A DNA stretch of 64,000 nt. It comes from Candidatus Thorarchaeota archaeon. Lineage in GTDB: Archaea > Asgardarchaeota > Thorarchaeia > Thorarchaeales > Thorarchaeaceae. Of the stretch, positions 9,073 through 17,094 are shown one piece after another. The stretch's first letter is position 1. Each line of letters begins with the position of its first letter. The stretch spans positions 1 to 64,000 of the forward strand of contig RDOC01000006.1 of assembly GCA_011364985.1 (NCBI GenBank), written 5' to 3'. Made by a program: the position numbers and the translations under genes. The notes under the pieces were generated by a model. It was not told where the DNA came from. It worked only from the letters and a program-made list of their open reading frames with translations, and made no database searches.

Positions 9073-9804
9073 TTGGCTGTTATTGATGAGAAAGGTATCA
9101 TGAGATGCGAGGAATGTAATCGCAAAGGACGCTCTTCCAAGGGGAAGAAGGTTCATTTCTGCAGTCTATGTGGGGAACTCAGGTGTGAGGACCATACAGT
9201 TTGGGTTCCAGCTCATCTCATAGATAAGTTGGTCAAGTCATCTGGCCTTCTCATGACAAAACCCATCGATGGGTGGTATGCTTTTTGTACCCGTTCTCCA
9301 CATATCCCACAGGGTGTATCAATTTGGTTTGGAAGGCAGAAAAAGAGGGGTAGAGTTGTCGAAAACATTCTCCCTTCTGAGAAGACTAAGGGTCTTGAGC
9401 AATTCGCCATGTGGGAAACAGGCAGAGTTGAGGAAGGCTTTGAAAATCACTTCAATGTAAAGGACTATGAGATCTCATGTGCAATCTTCCCTGTAATGCG
9501 TTTGATACTACATATATTCACGAATGAAGACCAGAACTCTAGACTTGCGCTTCTTATTCATTCTCTCGTCTTCAAATCAGTAGCTGCAACAAAGCCATTA
9601 CTATTTCCTGTTGAATACGAGGACCTTATCAGCGAACTTGGAGAGTCACCTACTCTTGATGCTACACTTCGCTTCGTATGTTCCAGATGTGGGGTAGTCG
9701 TTTGTATGAATAGGCAAGCACCTTTCTTTGATAGAGCTCGCTTTGGTCACCTCGCGAGAAGACCTGAGACAATAATCCCTATTGATATAGCATCTTCAAA
9801 GTAG
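9073..9804 (+). CDS. Zinc-binding protein with two Cys clusters, function unknown
   Basis: 243 residues. The N-terminus holds a treble-clef or AN1-like cluster: CEECNRKG, then CSLCGELRCEDH. A second CSRCGVVVC knuckle lies near the C-terminus (about 217-225). Between them is a mixed alpha/beta region I do not recognise. Start is TTG at 9073 by frame; an ATG at residue 11 of the frame is a possible alternative. An AT-rich TATA-like stretch (gatataattc) lies about 60 bases upstream. No membrane segments. It stands between the small wHTH gene and a membrane protein with no operon partner. Confidence 0.65.
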   Translation: MAVIDEKGIMRCEECNRKGRSSKGKKVHFCSLCGELRCEDHTVWVPAHLIDKLVKSSGLLMTKPIDGWYAFCTRSPHIPQGVSIWFGRQKKRGRVVENILPSEKTKGLEQFAMWETGRVEEGFENHFNVKDYEISCAIFPVMRLILHIFTNEDQNSRLALLIHSLVFKSVAATKPLLFPVEYEDLISELGESPTLDATLRFVCSRCGVVVCMNRQAPFFDRARFGHLARRPETIIPIDIASSK

Positions 9805-9904
9805 AAACAGTTGCAAGGGCACACTCACTAACGTGATCGGCCCTCAGATGCTAATGTGGACTGCTACTCATTGGCCTTGAAAGACAGCTTTCGAGCTGAA
9901 ATAG

Positions 9905-10855
9905 CTAGTCTTTCCAGTCGAAGTTATCCAGTTCACTAATCCAAGTTCGGCCATGATAACTTCCAAGGGCACCGAGTACAAGTGTAATCAATAGCACTAC
10001 CGCCAAGTTCTGAGTTGCTTCAAATGCGCCCGCAAAGAACCAAAGCCAGAGACTCATTACTACAAACCAAGCAACAGCTATCCCTGTACCCGTCCATTGA
10101 TGAGTAGAACCACTTGGAATCTCTGATGAAACAGCTGCCATGATTAGAAGGAACGCAATTAGCGTCGAAATGAGCAGGACAGCTCCATTCTGATACGGCG
10201 TGTAGGGGGATGCATGGAACCAGAGCCAAAGCGTTAGAAAGCCCAACCATCCATAGAGAATGGTAATCGCCATGCCAACTCTGTGTTTACTTGGTTTCCA
10301 ACCACTCTCTGGAGCAATAGTAAGCCAAGAACCACCCAGAATCGCCGAAAGAACTACAAACGACAGAACCAGAATGGCATAACCCTGATAGAGTGGAATT
10401 CCAAAGTTCCTATAGAACGGAAGCCATAGAACGATGAAAGTCACCCAGCCTATGCCTAGTATGCTTGATAAACGCACACGCCATTCAGGAGGGCCCCACA
10501 TAACAGCATTTGTCATCCCTAACAGGATAAATAGGGAGGCAAGTATGATTCCCACATTCTCAAACAAAGTATATTCGATGGCAAAAAGGAAAAGCCAAAC
10601 AATAACAAACCCTATCCATGCAATAGCCAAGATTGCAGAGACCATTCCCTTCTGCTTCATGGCCCTTGGACTGTCGGCTCTATGCTCCCAACCCTCCATT
10701 CTCTGCTCAAATTCCTCAAGCTTCGTGGGCGTCTCTTCATCTTCGGGCAGGGCTTCATGACCCGATTCCTCATCATAAGCGGCATCTTTTGTGTCTGATT
10801 CCTCATCTTCGGGGGCATTGTCTGTACCCATCTCATCATCTTCAGGTCGTGTCAA
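9905..10855 (-). CDS. Eight-helix membrane protein built from four tandem two-helix repeats
   Basis: 316 residues. The first 60 are very acidic (runs of E and D, with a DEESGHEALPEDEE segment) and are probably cytoplasmic. The rest is four copies of a unit of about 60 residues: a helix starting with a Gly/Ala-x-W pattern (AIAWIGF, GIGWVTF, LYGWLGF, AVAWFVV) ending in W-L-x-F, a short loop, then a Leu/Val-rich helix. This internal fourfold repeat is visible by eye. The family is not recognised and function is unknown. The ATG at 10855 opens the acidic tail. Confidence 0.7.
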   Translation of the reverse strand: MTRPEDDEMGTDNAPEDEESDTKDAAYDEESGHEALPEDEETPTKLEEFEQRMEGWEHRADSPRAMKQKGMVSAILAIAWIGFVIVWLFLFAIEYTLFENVGIILASLFILLGMTNAVMWGPPEWRVRLSSILGIGWVTFIVLWLPFYRNFGIPLYQGYAILVLSFVVLSAILGGSWLTIAPESGWKPSKHRVGMAITILYGWLGFLTLWLWFHASPYTPYQNGAVLLISTLIAFLLIMAAVSSEIPSGSTHQWTGTGIAVAWFVVMSLWLWFFAGAFEATQNLAVVLLITLVLGALGSYHGRTWISELDNFDWKD

Positions 10856-11094
10856 TTTGCTTTACTCCATCCGGTCAGAACCATCATTAGTGCAATAGTA
10901 CAGGACATCAGCGAATTGAAATCTCTTTCACAAGGTTACTTAAATTCCTTGCTAACAAAATGACCGCAAGACAAGTCTTAAGATAGCTTTCCATTCCGCA
11001 GATCTCAATCCAGAGGTGTCTTGCTTTGGCTTATTGTGTCTTAGTTCATGGTCCTTGCCGTGGTAATCTGTGCGACTTTTGGGCTAGAGTACGG

Positions 11095-11307
11095 ATGAGA
11101 AAAGAAACAGTTGATTCCATTGCGCAAGATATTCTTCAATACATCAACAGTCATGACGGAAGGGGGGAAACTAGCATTCAGGACCTACTAAGTGACTACT
11201 GGAAGAAATTTGGCATAAGGAGTCGAAGTCTATTGTACGTGGAAGAACCCGGCCTGTGTGAAAAGATGTCCGAAATTGAACAACAAACTCTTTCTCAGCT
11301 TACCTAA
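11095..11307 (+). CDS. Small protein of unknown function
   Basis: About 70 residues beginning MRKETVDSIAQDILQYI, predicted largely helical and soluble. A frame from TTG at 11026 would add 23 residues rich in Cys and aromatic residues that do not look native, so I prefer the ATG. The 3' end overlaps the convergent FAD oxidase gene by 8 bases. No family recognised. Confidence 0.45.
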   Translation: MRKETVDSIAQDILQYINSHDGRGETSIQDLLSDYWKKFGIRSRSLLYVEEPGLCEKMSEIEQQTLSQLT

Positions 11308-12949
11308 ATGATTCAGGAATAGCAATCATGTTATCTCTGTTCAAAAGCCATTTTGGATCTAGGGCTTTCTTTACGGCCTGTATTTGGGCAATGCCTTCTT
11401 TGCCGTACATGACAAATAGGAAATCCTTCTTTAGCTTTCCAATGCCATGTTCTGCAGCCACAGAACCGCCCAGTTCGACAGCTTTCTTCGCAAAGGTCAT
11501 GTAATTGTCCATTCCCTGTTTAACCTCCTCATTATTGCGAGGCAGCATATTCACATGGAGATGATTGTCACCGATATGACCAAAAATCACATACTCCATG
11601 CCCTGTGCATCAAGCGTTTCGCGATAGAACTTGAGGTATTCTCTGAGAGCCTCGTCTGGTACGGCCATGTCTGTACCAATCTTGTGTACGTCGTGGTACT
11701 GTGCCTTGCGTTGCGCAATGAGTCCGTTAACGGTTTCGGGAACGAAATGACGGACGGTCTTCATCTTCTGGAGTTCTGCTCGATCCATTCCAGCCCAGCT
11801 GGATTCGGAGGAGCTGTTGTATTTGTTCAACACAGTCTCCAGACCCATGACCTTTTCTTCCATTGTTTCATCAGTATAATCGAACTCAAAGAATACGATT
11901 GCCTCTGTGTCATTGGACAGAGCAGGAACGGTTATCCCAGATGATGCGGCCTTCTCTTTTATCATCTCCAGAGCATTTGGTCCAAAGTATTCTAGAAAGT
12001 CCATCTGTACTGGGGAGTCAGCAGACCGAATATCATAAACAAAACCAATCGCATCATCTTCGCTCTTAAAGAATGCCATGACAGTCATGATATTCCTAGG
12101 GAGTTGCTCCAGACCAAGCTCAACCTCAGTAATAACACCGAGAATTCCTTCAGAACCGATGAATAGATCAATCAAGTCCATATCTGACCCACAAAAGAGA
12201 CCAGCAGCGTTCTTCGTCTTTGGCATAGAGTAGGTAGGAATAGCCAATTCCAAAATGTTGCCATCGCTCAGGACAATCTCGAATTTGCCATCTTTAGCAA
12301 AGAATCGCCCTCGTTCAATGTCAAGGATATCTCCATTCATAAGAACGACTTCTATTCTGTAAACCCAATTACGGACTGCTCCATACTTGAATGTCTTGGC
12401 GCCAGATGCATTGCAAGCAACGATACCGCCCAGCCAAGCACTTGTTTCGGTAGGGTCAACAGGGAATGAGAAATCATCGACCTCTGCGCGAAATCTCTCC
12501 AGTGCCTTCTGCTGTTCTGACGTTCCCTTTCCTTGGAGTTGATTAATATCCTTGGTCATGACAGCTTTTACCAAGTCCTCAAGAAGAACTCCAGACTGTG
12601 CGGCAATGGAATAGTGGCCACTCTTCTCATGGTAGTTTATGTAGAGAAGATCTGTCATTTTCTCAAGATTCAATGCAGTTCCTCCCAAGGGTACTGAGCC
12701 GCCAGTGAGGCCTGTGCGGCCGCCTTGAATGGTGACCGGTGTTCCTGCATCGGATGCTTCTTTGAGAATAGCCGCAACTTGGTCGGTGGTTTCGGGAAAC
12801 ACAAGCTTTTCAGCAGTCCCATCAAAAGAATGACTCTCATCATCCAGATAGAGAGCATAGGTATCGTTGATGACGTCTTGGTCAGATACTACTTTCATGT
12901 TTCCAATATCTGCGGGATTCGGTGCTCTTGCTTCGATACGAGGGGTCAT
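11300..12949 (-). CDS. FAD-linked oxidase, glycolate/D-lactate dehydrogenase (GlcD) type
   Basis: 549-residue flavoprotein of the vanillyl-alcohol oxidase superfamily. The PP-loop FAD motif 'VTIQGGRTGLTGGSVPLGG' lies near residue 75, and a second FAD contact occurs around GGIVACNASGAKTFKYGAVRNW. The C-terminal FAD-oxidase domain carries HIGDNHLHVNMLP and AAEHGIGKLKK. Such enzymes oxidise 2-hydroxyacids such as glycolate, D-lactate or D-2-hydroxyglutarate. It is longer than the usual 460-480 residues, partly from an insert near 115-150. No adjacent Fe-S partner (GlcF type) is present, so the electron acceptor is unknown. Confidence 0.88.
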   Translation of the reverse strand: MTPRIEARAPNPADIGNMKVVSDQDVINDTYALYLDDESHSFDGTAEKLVFPETTDQVAAILKEASDAGTPVTIQGGRTGLTGGSVPLGGTALNLEKMTDLLYINYHEKSGHYSIAAQSGVLLEDLVKAVMTKDINQLQGKGTSEQQKALERFRAEVDDFSFPVDPTETSAWLGGIVACNASGAKTFKYGAVRNWVYRIEVVLMNGDILDIERGRFFAKDGKFEIVLSDGNILELAIPTYSMPKTKNAAGLFCGSDMDLIDLFIGSEGILGVITEVELGLEQLPRNIMTVMAFFKSEDDAIGFVYDIRSADSPVQMDFLEYFGPNALEMIKEKAASSGITVPALSNDTEAIVFFEFDYTDETMEEKVMGLETVLNKYNSSSESSWAGMDRAELQKMKTVRHFVPETVNGLIAQRKAQYHDVHKIGTDMAVPDEALREYLKFYRETLDAQGMEYVIFGHIGDNHLHVNMLPRNNEEVKQGMDNYMTFAKKAVELGGSVAAEHGIGKLKKDFLFVMYGKEGIAQIQAVKKALDPKWLLNRDNMIAIPESFR

Positions 12950-13062
12950 TCATCTTTGCCTCTTGGGTGTATTAGGCATAAGAGAGGGGGAGGTTTATAT
13001 CAAAGATTTGGTATGTTCGCTGGATCAAGGACCGATGATTGTTAATTGGACAAACTTGGGCA

Positions 13063-13265
13063 TCATGGCGAAGAAATCCGTTCACCTACGGCAGTAGCCC
13101 TAGTTGGAATGCGCATGATATTCCGTGCAGCATTCACATCAGGATGTTCGATGATCTCTCGATGGAAGCGGCCAAAGAGTCGATTCACTTCAGAGTGGGA
13201 TATCCACGATGGTTACCGAGTGTTCTGAGACAGTGGATGTGTTCCTGAGACTCTCAACGTCGGAT
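13063..13265 (-). pseudogene. Decayed TnpB (IS200/IS605-type) transposase C-terminus
   Basis: On the minus strand one frame reads NRLFGRFHREIIEHPDVNAARNIM and ends SSP-stop at 13063. The core 'HPDVNAARNI' matches the RuvC-III end of TnpB/OrfB proteins (usual form HADxNAAxNI). Just upstream a second frame gives GNHRGYPTLK, as expected if a frameshift separates the zinc-ribbon part, and its cysteines are lost. No intact TnpA or TnpB and no clear element ends are nearby. The rest of the 12950-13498 gap holds only a TATA-like stretch (aaaataaaag) before the next gene. Confidence 0.55.
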
Positions 13266-13498
13266 GGTCCTAGTGCATACATCCAGTCTCCGAGCAGCCT
13301 ATGATATATAGAACATGGTCATAGTTCAAGTAGATGTCTAACTTTGTCCCATTTCTATACAGCTATCACCAAATCTTCCAACGTCAGTTCTGAATCGACA
13401 CAATCGAAGACATTCTACGGCAGATTAATGAGTCGGACAGCAGTGCCCTACAAACGCCTTGGTTTGTTAGGCCAAAATAAAAGGGTGCGAAACAGAGG

Positions 13499-14896
13499 AT
13501 GAGGCGACCGGGAGATGAAGTCTTTGCGGCGATTGTTGTTACAATAATGGCAATTGTTGCCCTAGTTCTCACAGCTGTATTTCGAGAATTAGGGATAGCA
13601 GTCCTCATTGTGTTCATTGGAACCTATGCTCTCATAAGTACAGAAAGGATAAACAGAACGGCAATGTCACTCCTCGGATTGGCAATTGCTGGCATTGTCA
13701 TCTGGGCTGGCTTTGTCATTGGCCTTTCAGGTGGAGCCGAGTTCGAAGACCTGATAACACACATTGAATGGACAACAATCATTTTCGTCATTGCTATGAG
13801 TGTGATTGTTTCTGTTGCTGCTTCTTCGGGGCTATTTCAGTATATTGCGCTACGGATAGCAGCTCCATCGGGAGGCAACCACAAAAGGCTATTCACGACT
13901 TTCCTAGTTTTTGTGGCCGGAATAAGCTTGTTTTTCGACACCGTTTCAACAATGCTAATAATCGCTCCACTCACCATAGAGATTTGTAAGGCACTTGAAA
14001 TCGATTTCAAGCCATTCTTGGTATCAGAAGCGATAGTCTCCAACTTCGCATCTATCCCATCTATTGTAGGAGCTGTGCCGAATCTTGTTATTGCAGGGGT
14101 CACAAAACTCGATGTGGGTTTTCTATTCATTACATTCATGCCACTCATGATAATCCTCTTCTTAATCAGCTGGAGAATTCTATTGAAGTGGTACGACGCT
14201 TCACTCTCGGGAAAGACGGATGAATATAGAGCTGATGCAGTGCTCAGCATAGACCCCACGACACTAATCAAGAATCGATGGGACTTCAATGTTTCAGTGG
14301 TTGCTATTGTTCTTCTTGTGGTGGGTTTTGCCTTTGGTCCAGCCTTCGGAGTTGTACCACCAATGGTAGCTCTCTTGGTGGCTTCGTTTATGCTTCTTCT
14401 AGCTCATGAGAAAGCGAATGAGTTTCTCAACCGGGTCGGATGGCCAACCGTCTTCTTTCTTGTAGGGCTATTTGGATTAGTTGTTGCATTGGAGCTAACA
14501 GGGTTAATAGATGCACTTGGCACTCTCATTGGCGATATAGTAGGTGATAATGCTGTATTTGCCACTGTCTTCCTTGTTTGGATTCCTGCAATGCTGTCTG
14601 CATTCTTGGACAACCTACCGGTTTCAGCAGTTCTCGCACCCATCGCACTGAACCTCATGGAACTAGGTGTCAGTCCAGTCTTGCCATTGGCTCTTGTGTT
14701 TGCAGTGAACATTGGGGGGTATATCTTCACTCCACTTGGATCTCCAGCCAACATGGTGGCAATTGGCCTATCTGAAGCTGAACATGATCCGATACCCTTC
14801 ATGGATTTTGTAAAAATCGGCACAATTCTCGGAATGGTCCATTTGATGATCGGCAGCGGCTATCTGCTCTTCATTATGTTTATTATGGGCATGTGA
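13499..14896 (+). CDS. ArsB/NhaD-type ion transporter, copy 1
   Basis: 465 residues with about 11-12 helices, in the ArsB/NhaD (ion transporter) superfamily that exports arsenite or exchanges sodium for protons. The two pseudo-symmetric halves are visible: FFDTVSTMLIIAPLTIEICK with 'SIPSIVGAVPNLVIAG' in the first, and AFLDNLPVSAVLAPIA with GGYIFTPLGSPANMVAIG in the second. An arsenite role is not excluded, since an arsenic unit lies at 51 kb, but NhaD or dicarboxylate-like transport is equally possible. The gene is followed after about 120 bases by a close paralogue. Confidence 0.85.
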   Translation: MRRPGDEVFAAIVVTIMAIVALVLTAVFRELGIAVLIVFIGTYALISTERINRTAMSLLGLAIAGIVIWAGFVIGLSGGAEFEDLITHIEWTTIIFVIAMSVIVSVAASSGLFQYIALRIAAPSGGNHKRLFTTFLVFVAGISLFFDTVSTMLIIAPLTIEICKALEIDFKPFLVSEAIVSNFASIPSIVGAVPNLVIAGVTKLDVGFLFITFMPLMIILFLISWRILLKWYDASLSGKTDEYRADAVLSIDPTTLIKNRWDFNVSVVAIVLLVVGFAFGPAFGVVPPMVALLVASFMLLLAHEKANEFLNRVGWPTVFFLVGLFGLVVALELTGLIDALGTLIGDIVGDNAVFATVFLVWIPAMLSAFLDNLPVSAVLAPIALNLMELGVSPVLPLALVFAVNIGGYIFTPLGSPANMVAIGLSEAEHDPIPFMDFVKIGTILGMVHLMIGSGYLLFIMFIMGM

Positions 14897-15024
14897 GGCA
14901 TTGAAGCGTCTGTTTGACGGGAATGATAGGAAGCAGGTTAAATAGACCCTTGCATGTCTCTAATACGTGTCGGTCTACGAAGTCAGAGTAGGAACCGATT
15001 TGTCGTAGTAAACAAAAGTTGGTA

Positions 15025-16320
15025 ATGAAAATCATGCAAGTACAGCTGGACCCTATTGCAGGGATTGTTCTCCTAGTCTTTGTTGGCACATACTTAGCAA
15101 TATCCTCCGAGAAAGTCAATAGAACAGCGACGGCGCTTCTTGGCATGGGAGTGGTTGGGATTGTGCTCTGGACAGCAGGAACTGATTTCCAGATGGTCGT
15201 AGAACACATCGAGTGGAATACTGTGCTCTTCGTAACAAGCATGATGATTATTGTGACTATTGCTGCTTCTTCAGGAATGTTTCAATACATGGCTATTGAA
15301 CTAACCCGCCCGACTCAAGGAGACACGAGGCGTCTGTTCGTCTACCTGTTGGCATTTGTATTTGTCATCTCGCTCTTCTTTGACACGACTTCTACAATTC
15401 TGGTCATGGCACCAGTCACCATTGAACTCTGCAAAGCCCTAGAGATTGATTTCCGCCCGTTTCTAATAGCTGAAGCGATTACATGCAATTTCGCATCAAT
15501 ACCTTCCATTGTAGGTGCAGTACCAAATCTCGTAATCGCAGATGAGGCACAGATTTCCCCAGGATTATTGTTCGAGAGTCTAATGCCGCTATCGATTATT
15601 CTCTTTATTATATCAATACCAGTCTTTCTGAAGGTTTTCGAAGAGAAACTTGTCCGATCTGAGGACCATCTCATATCTGAGATGATGTTGATTGACCCCC
15701 AGTACATGATCAGATCTCGTAGAGACTTCTATCTCTCTCTGATTGCGATGTCCATGTTAGTACTCGGTTTCATGATAGGCCCCAGCGCAGGATTTGAAGC
15801 CTCGATGATAGCAATCACAGTTGCTGCCGGTCTTCTATTGCTATGTCGGGAACGGGTCGATGAGATACTTAAACGCGTAAACTGGGGCACAGTCTTTTTC
15901 CTTATAGGCCTCTTTGGACTAGTGGCTGCTCTAAGAATCACTCACATTGTTGAAGCACTGGGATTTATTATAGGTGGGCTGATTCAAGACAATGAGATGA
16001 TTGGGATTATATTCATGACATGGGTTCCTGCTATCCTTTCAGCTGTAATTGATAATATTCCAATCTCGGCTGTCCTTGCACCTATTGCCACACAATTCTC
16101 CACTATGCCACTTCTTCCGATAGCGCTTCTCTTTGCTGTGAATACGGGTGGTTTCCTTTTGCCAATTGGAGCCCCGGCCAACATACTAGCAATAGCCTTT
16201 GCTGAAAAGGAGCACCAGCCAATTAGTCTACTCGACTTCGCAAAGATTGCCACACCGATGGCGATTCTTATGCTAGGCGTCGGAACGGGATGGCTTTTGC
16301 TCCTAAGCATTTTTGTCTAG
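15025..16320 (+). CDS. ArsB/NhaD-type ion transporter, copy 2
   Basis: 432 residues, a tandem paralogue of the gene at 13499-14896. It has the same landmarks: FFDTTSTILVMAPVTIELCKALEIDF, NFASIPSIVGAVPNLVIAD in the first half and AVIDNIPISAVLAPIA with GGFLLPIGAPANILAIAF in the second. It starts at ATG 15025; a TTG two codons earlier is in frame. It lacks about 30 N-terminal residues compared with copy 1. A TATA-like ggttaaataga in the gap suggests its own promoter. Membrane protein; the ion is unknown. Confidence 0.85.
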   Translation: MKIMQVQLDPIAGIVLLVFVGTYLAISSEKVNRTATALLGMGVVGIVLWTAGTDFQMVVEHIEWNTVLFVTSMMIIVTIAASSGMFQYMAIELTRPTQGDTRRLFVYLLAFVFVISLFFDTTSTILVMAPVTIELCKALEIDFRPFLIAEAITCNFASIPSIVGAVPNLVIADEAQISPGLLFESLMPLSIILFIISIPVFLKVFEEKLVRSEDHLISEMMLIDPQYMIRSRRDFYLSLIAMSMLVLGFMIGPSAGFEASMIAITVAAGLLLLCRERVDEILKRVNWGTVFFLIGLFGLVAALRITHIVEALGFIIGGLIQDNEMIGIIFMTWVPAILSAVIDNIPISAVLAPIATQFSTMPLLPIALLFAVNTGGFLLPIGAPANILAIAFAEKEHQPISLLDFAKIATPMAILMLGVGTGWLLLLSIFV

Positions 16321-16526
16321 GATTGAGACGGCGCCCTACACACGTCAATTAGTCGGGAAGACAAATTCAACGGAAGCAGGATGCTAAAGCATGCTTACTC
16401 CCGAAACCTATTAGCTGTTTTGCAACGACAGAAGTGCTTTTACAAAATACCCATTCTTATTAGACAGATGCTGATGGTGGCATATGATACCGATTTCCAT
16501 AGTCGCTTGGTAGTGGTGAAGCCTGT

Positions 16527-17042
16527 ATGCCGAAACGATCTCGATGTCCGTATTGTGACCGTTTGTTCAACAGAGACATATTGGATGAACACATACGAAA
16601 GTGTAAGAAACAGTCACACACCACCTCTTCGGACGCCAGAATTTTGAAACGAAGGATTTTGATTGTAGACGGGAACAATGTTGCATATCACCTTGCCCCC
16701 AGAGGCAAGCCCAGAGTCGCGAATTTACTGCTTGCCTATCGGAGCCTTCTGAGTTCGGGCTTCAAACCCTTGATTGTGGTATCTTCCGCCTTGGCGCATA
16801 AGATAGACAGGCCAGATAGTTTGCGAGAGTTGATAGACAGAGGCATGGTTGTTGAGGCTCCCAGAGGAACAAATGATGACCTCACAATTATTGAGAGAGC
16901 TAGAGAGAAGGACGCGAACATTGTCAGCAATGATAGATTCCTAGACTGGACCGAGAGATACCCTTGGATAGTTTCTAGATTGAAAAGATACAGAATGACA
17001 CCAACAGGATTGATTCTAGTCAGAACCCATCAAAAGCGTTAA
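16527..17042 (+). CDS. Zinc-finger NYN/Zc3h12a-like ribonuclease
   Basis: 171 residues. An N-terminal CPYCDRLFNRDILDEHIRKC motif is a C2HC zinc finger. From about residue 42 a PIN-like NYN fold follows: RILIVDGNNVAYH (first catalytic Asp), 'RGTNDDLTIIERARE' and ANIVSNDRFLDW with the second acidic pair. This is the pattern of the Regnase/MCPIP1 (Zc3h12a) RNase domain and related bacterial and archaeal NYN proteins. Predicted activity is metal-dependent RNA cleavage. The gene lies 52 bases upstream of alaS on the same strand, so the two may be cotranscribed. The target RNA is unknown. Confidence 0.75.
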   Translation: MPKRSRCPYCDRLFNRDILDEHIRKCKKQSHTTSSDARILKRRILIVDGNNVAYHLAPRGKPRVANLLLAYRSLLSSGFKPLIVVSSALAHKIDRPDSLRELIDRGMVVEAPRGTNDDLTIIERAREKDANIVSNDRFLDWTERYPWIVSRLKRYRMTPTGLILVRTHQKR

Positions 17043-17094
17043 AATCGTTCAACGAATGGCGCTTTGAAGTGTTAAACGAGGATGGTGACAGAAG

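Noticed and set aside
13850..14290. Minus-strand frame of 150 codons within the transporter gene
   Set aside because: Antisense shadow; a similar shadow occurs in the second transporter copy, as expected from shared codon bias.
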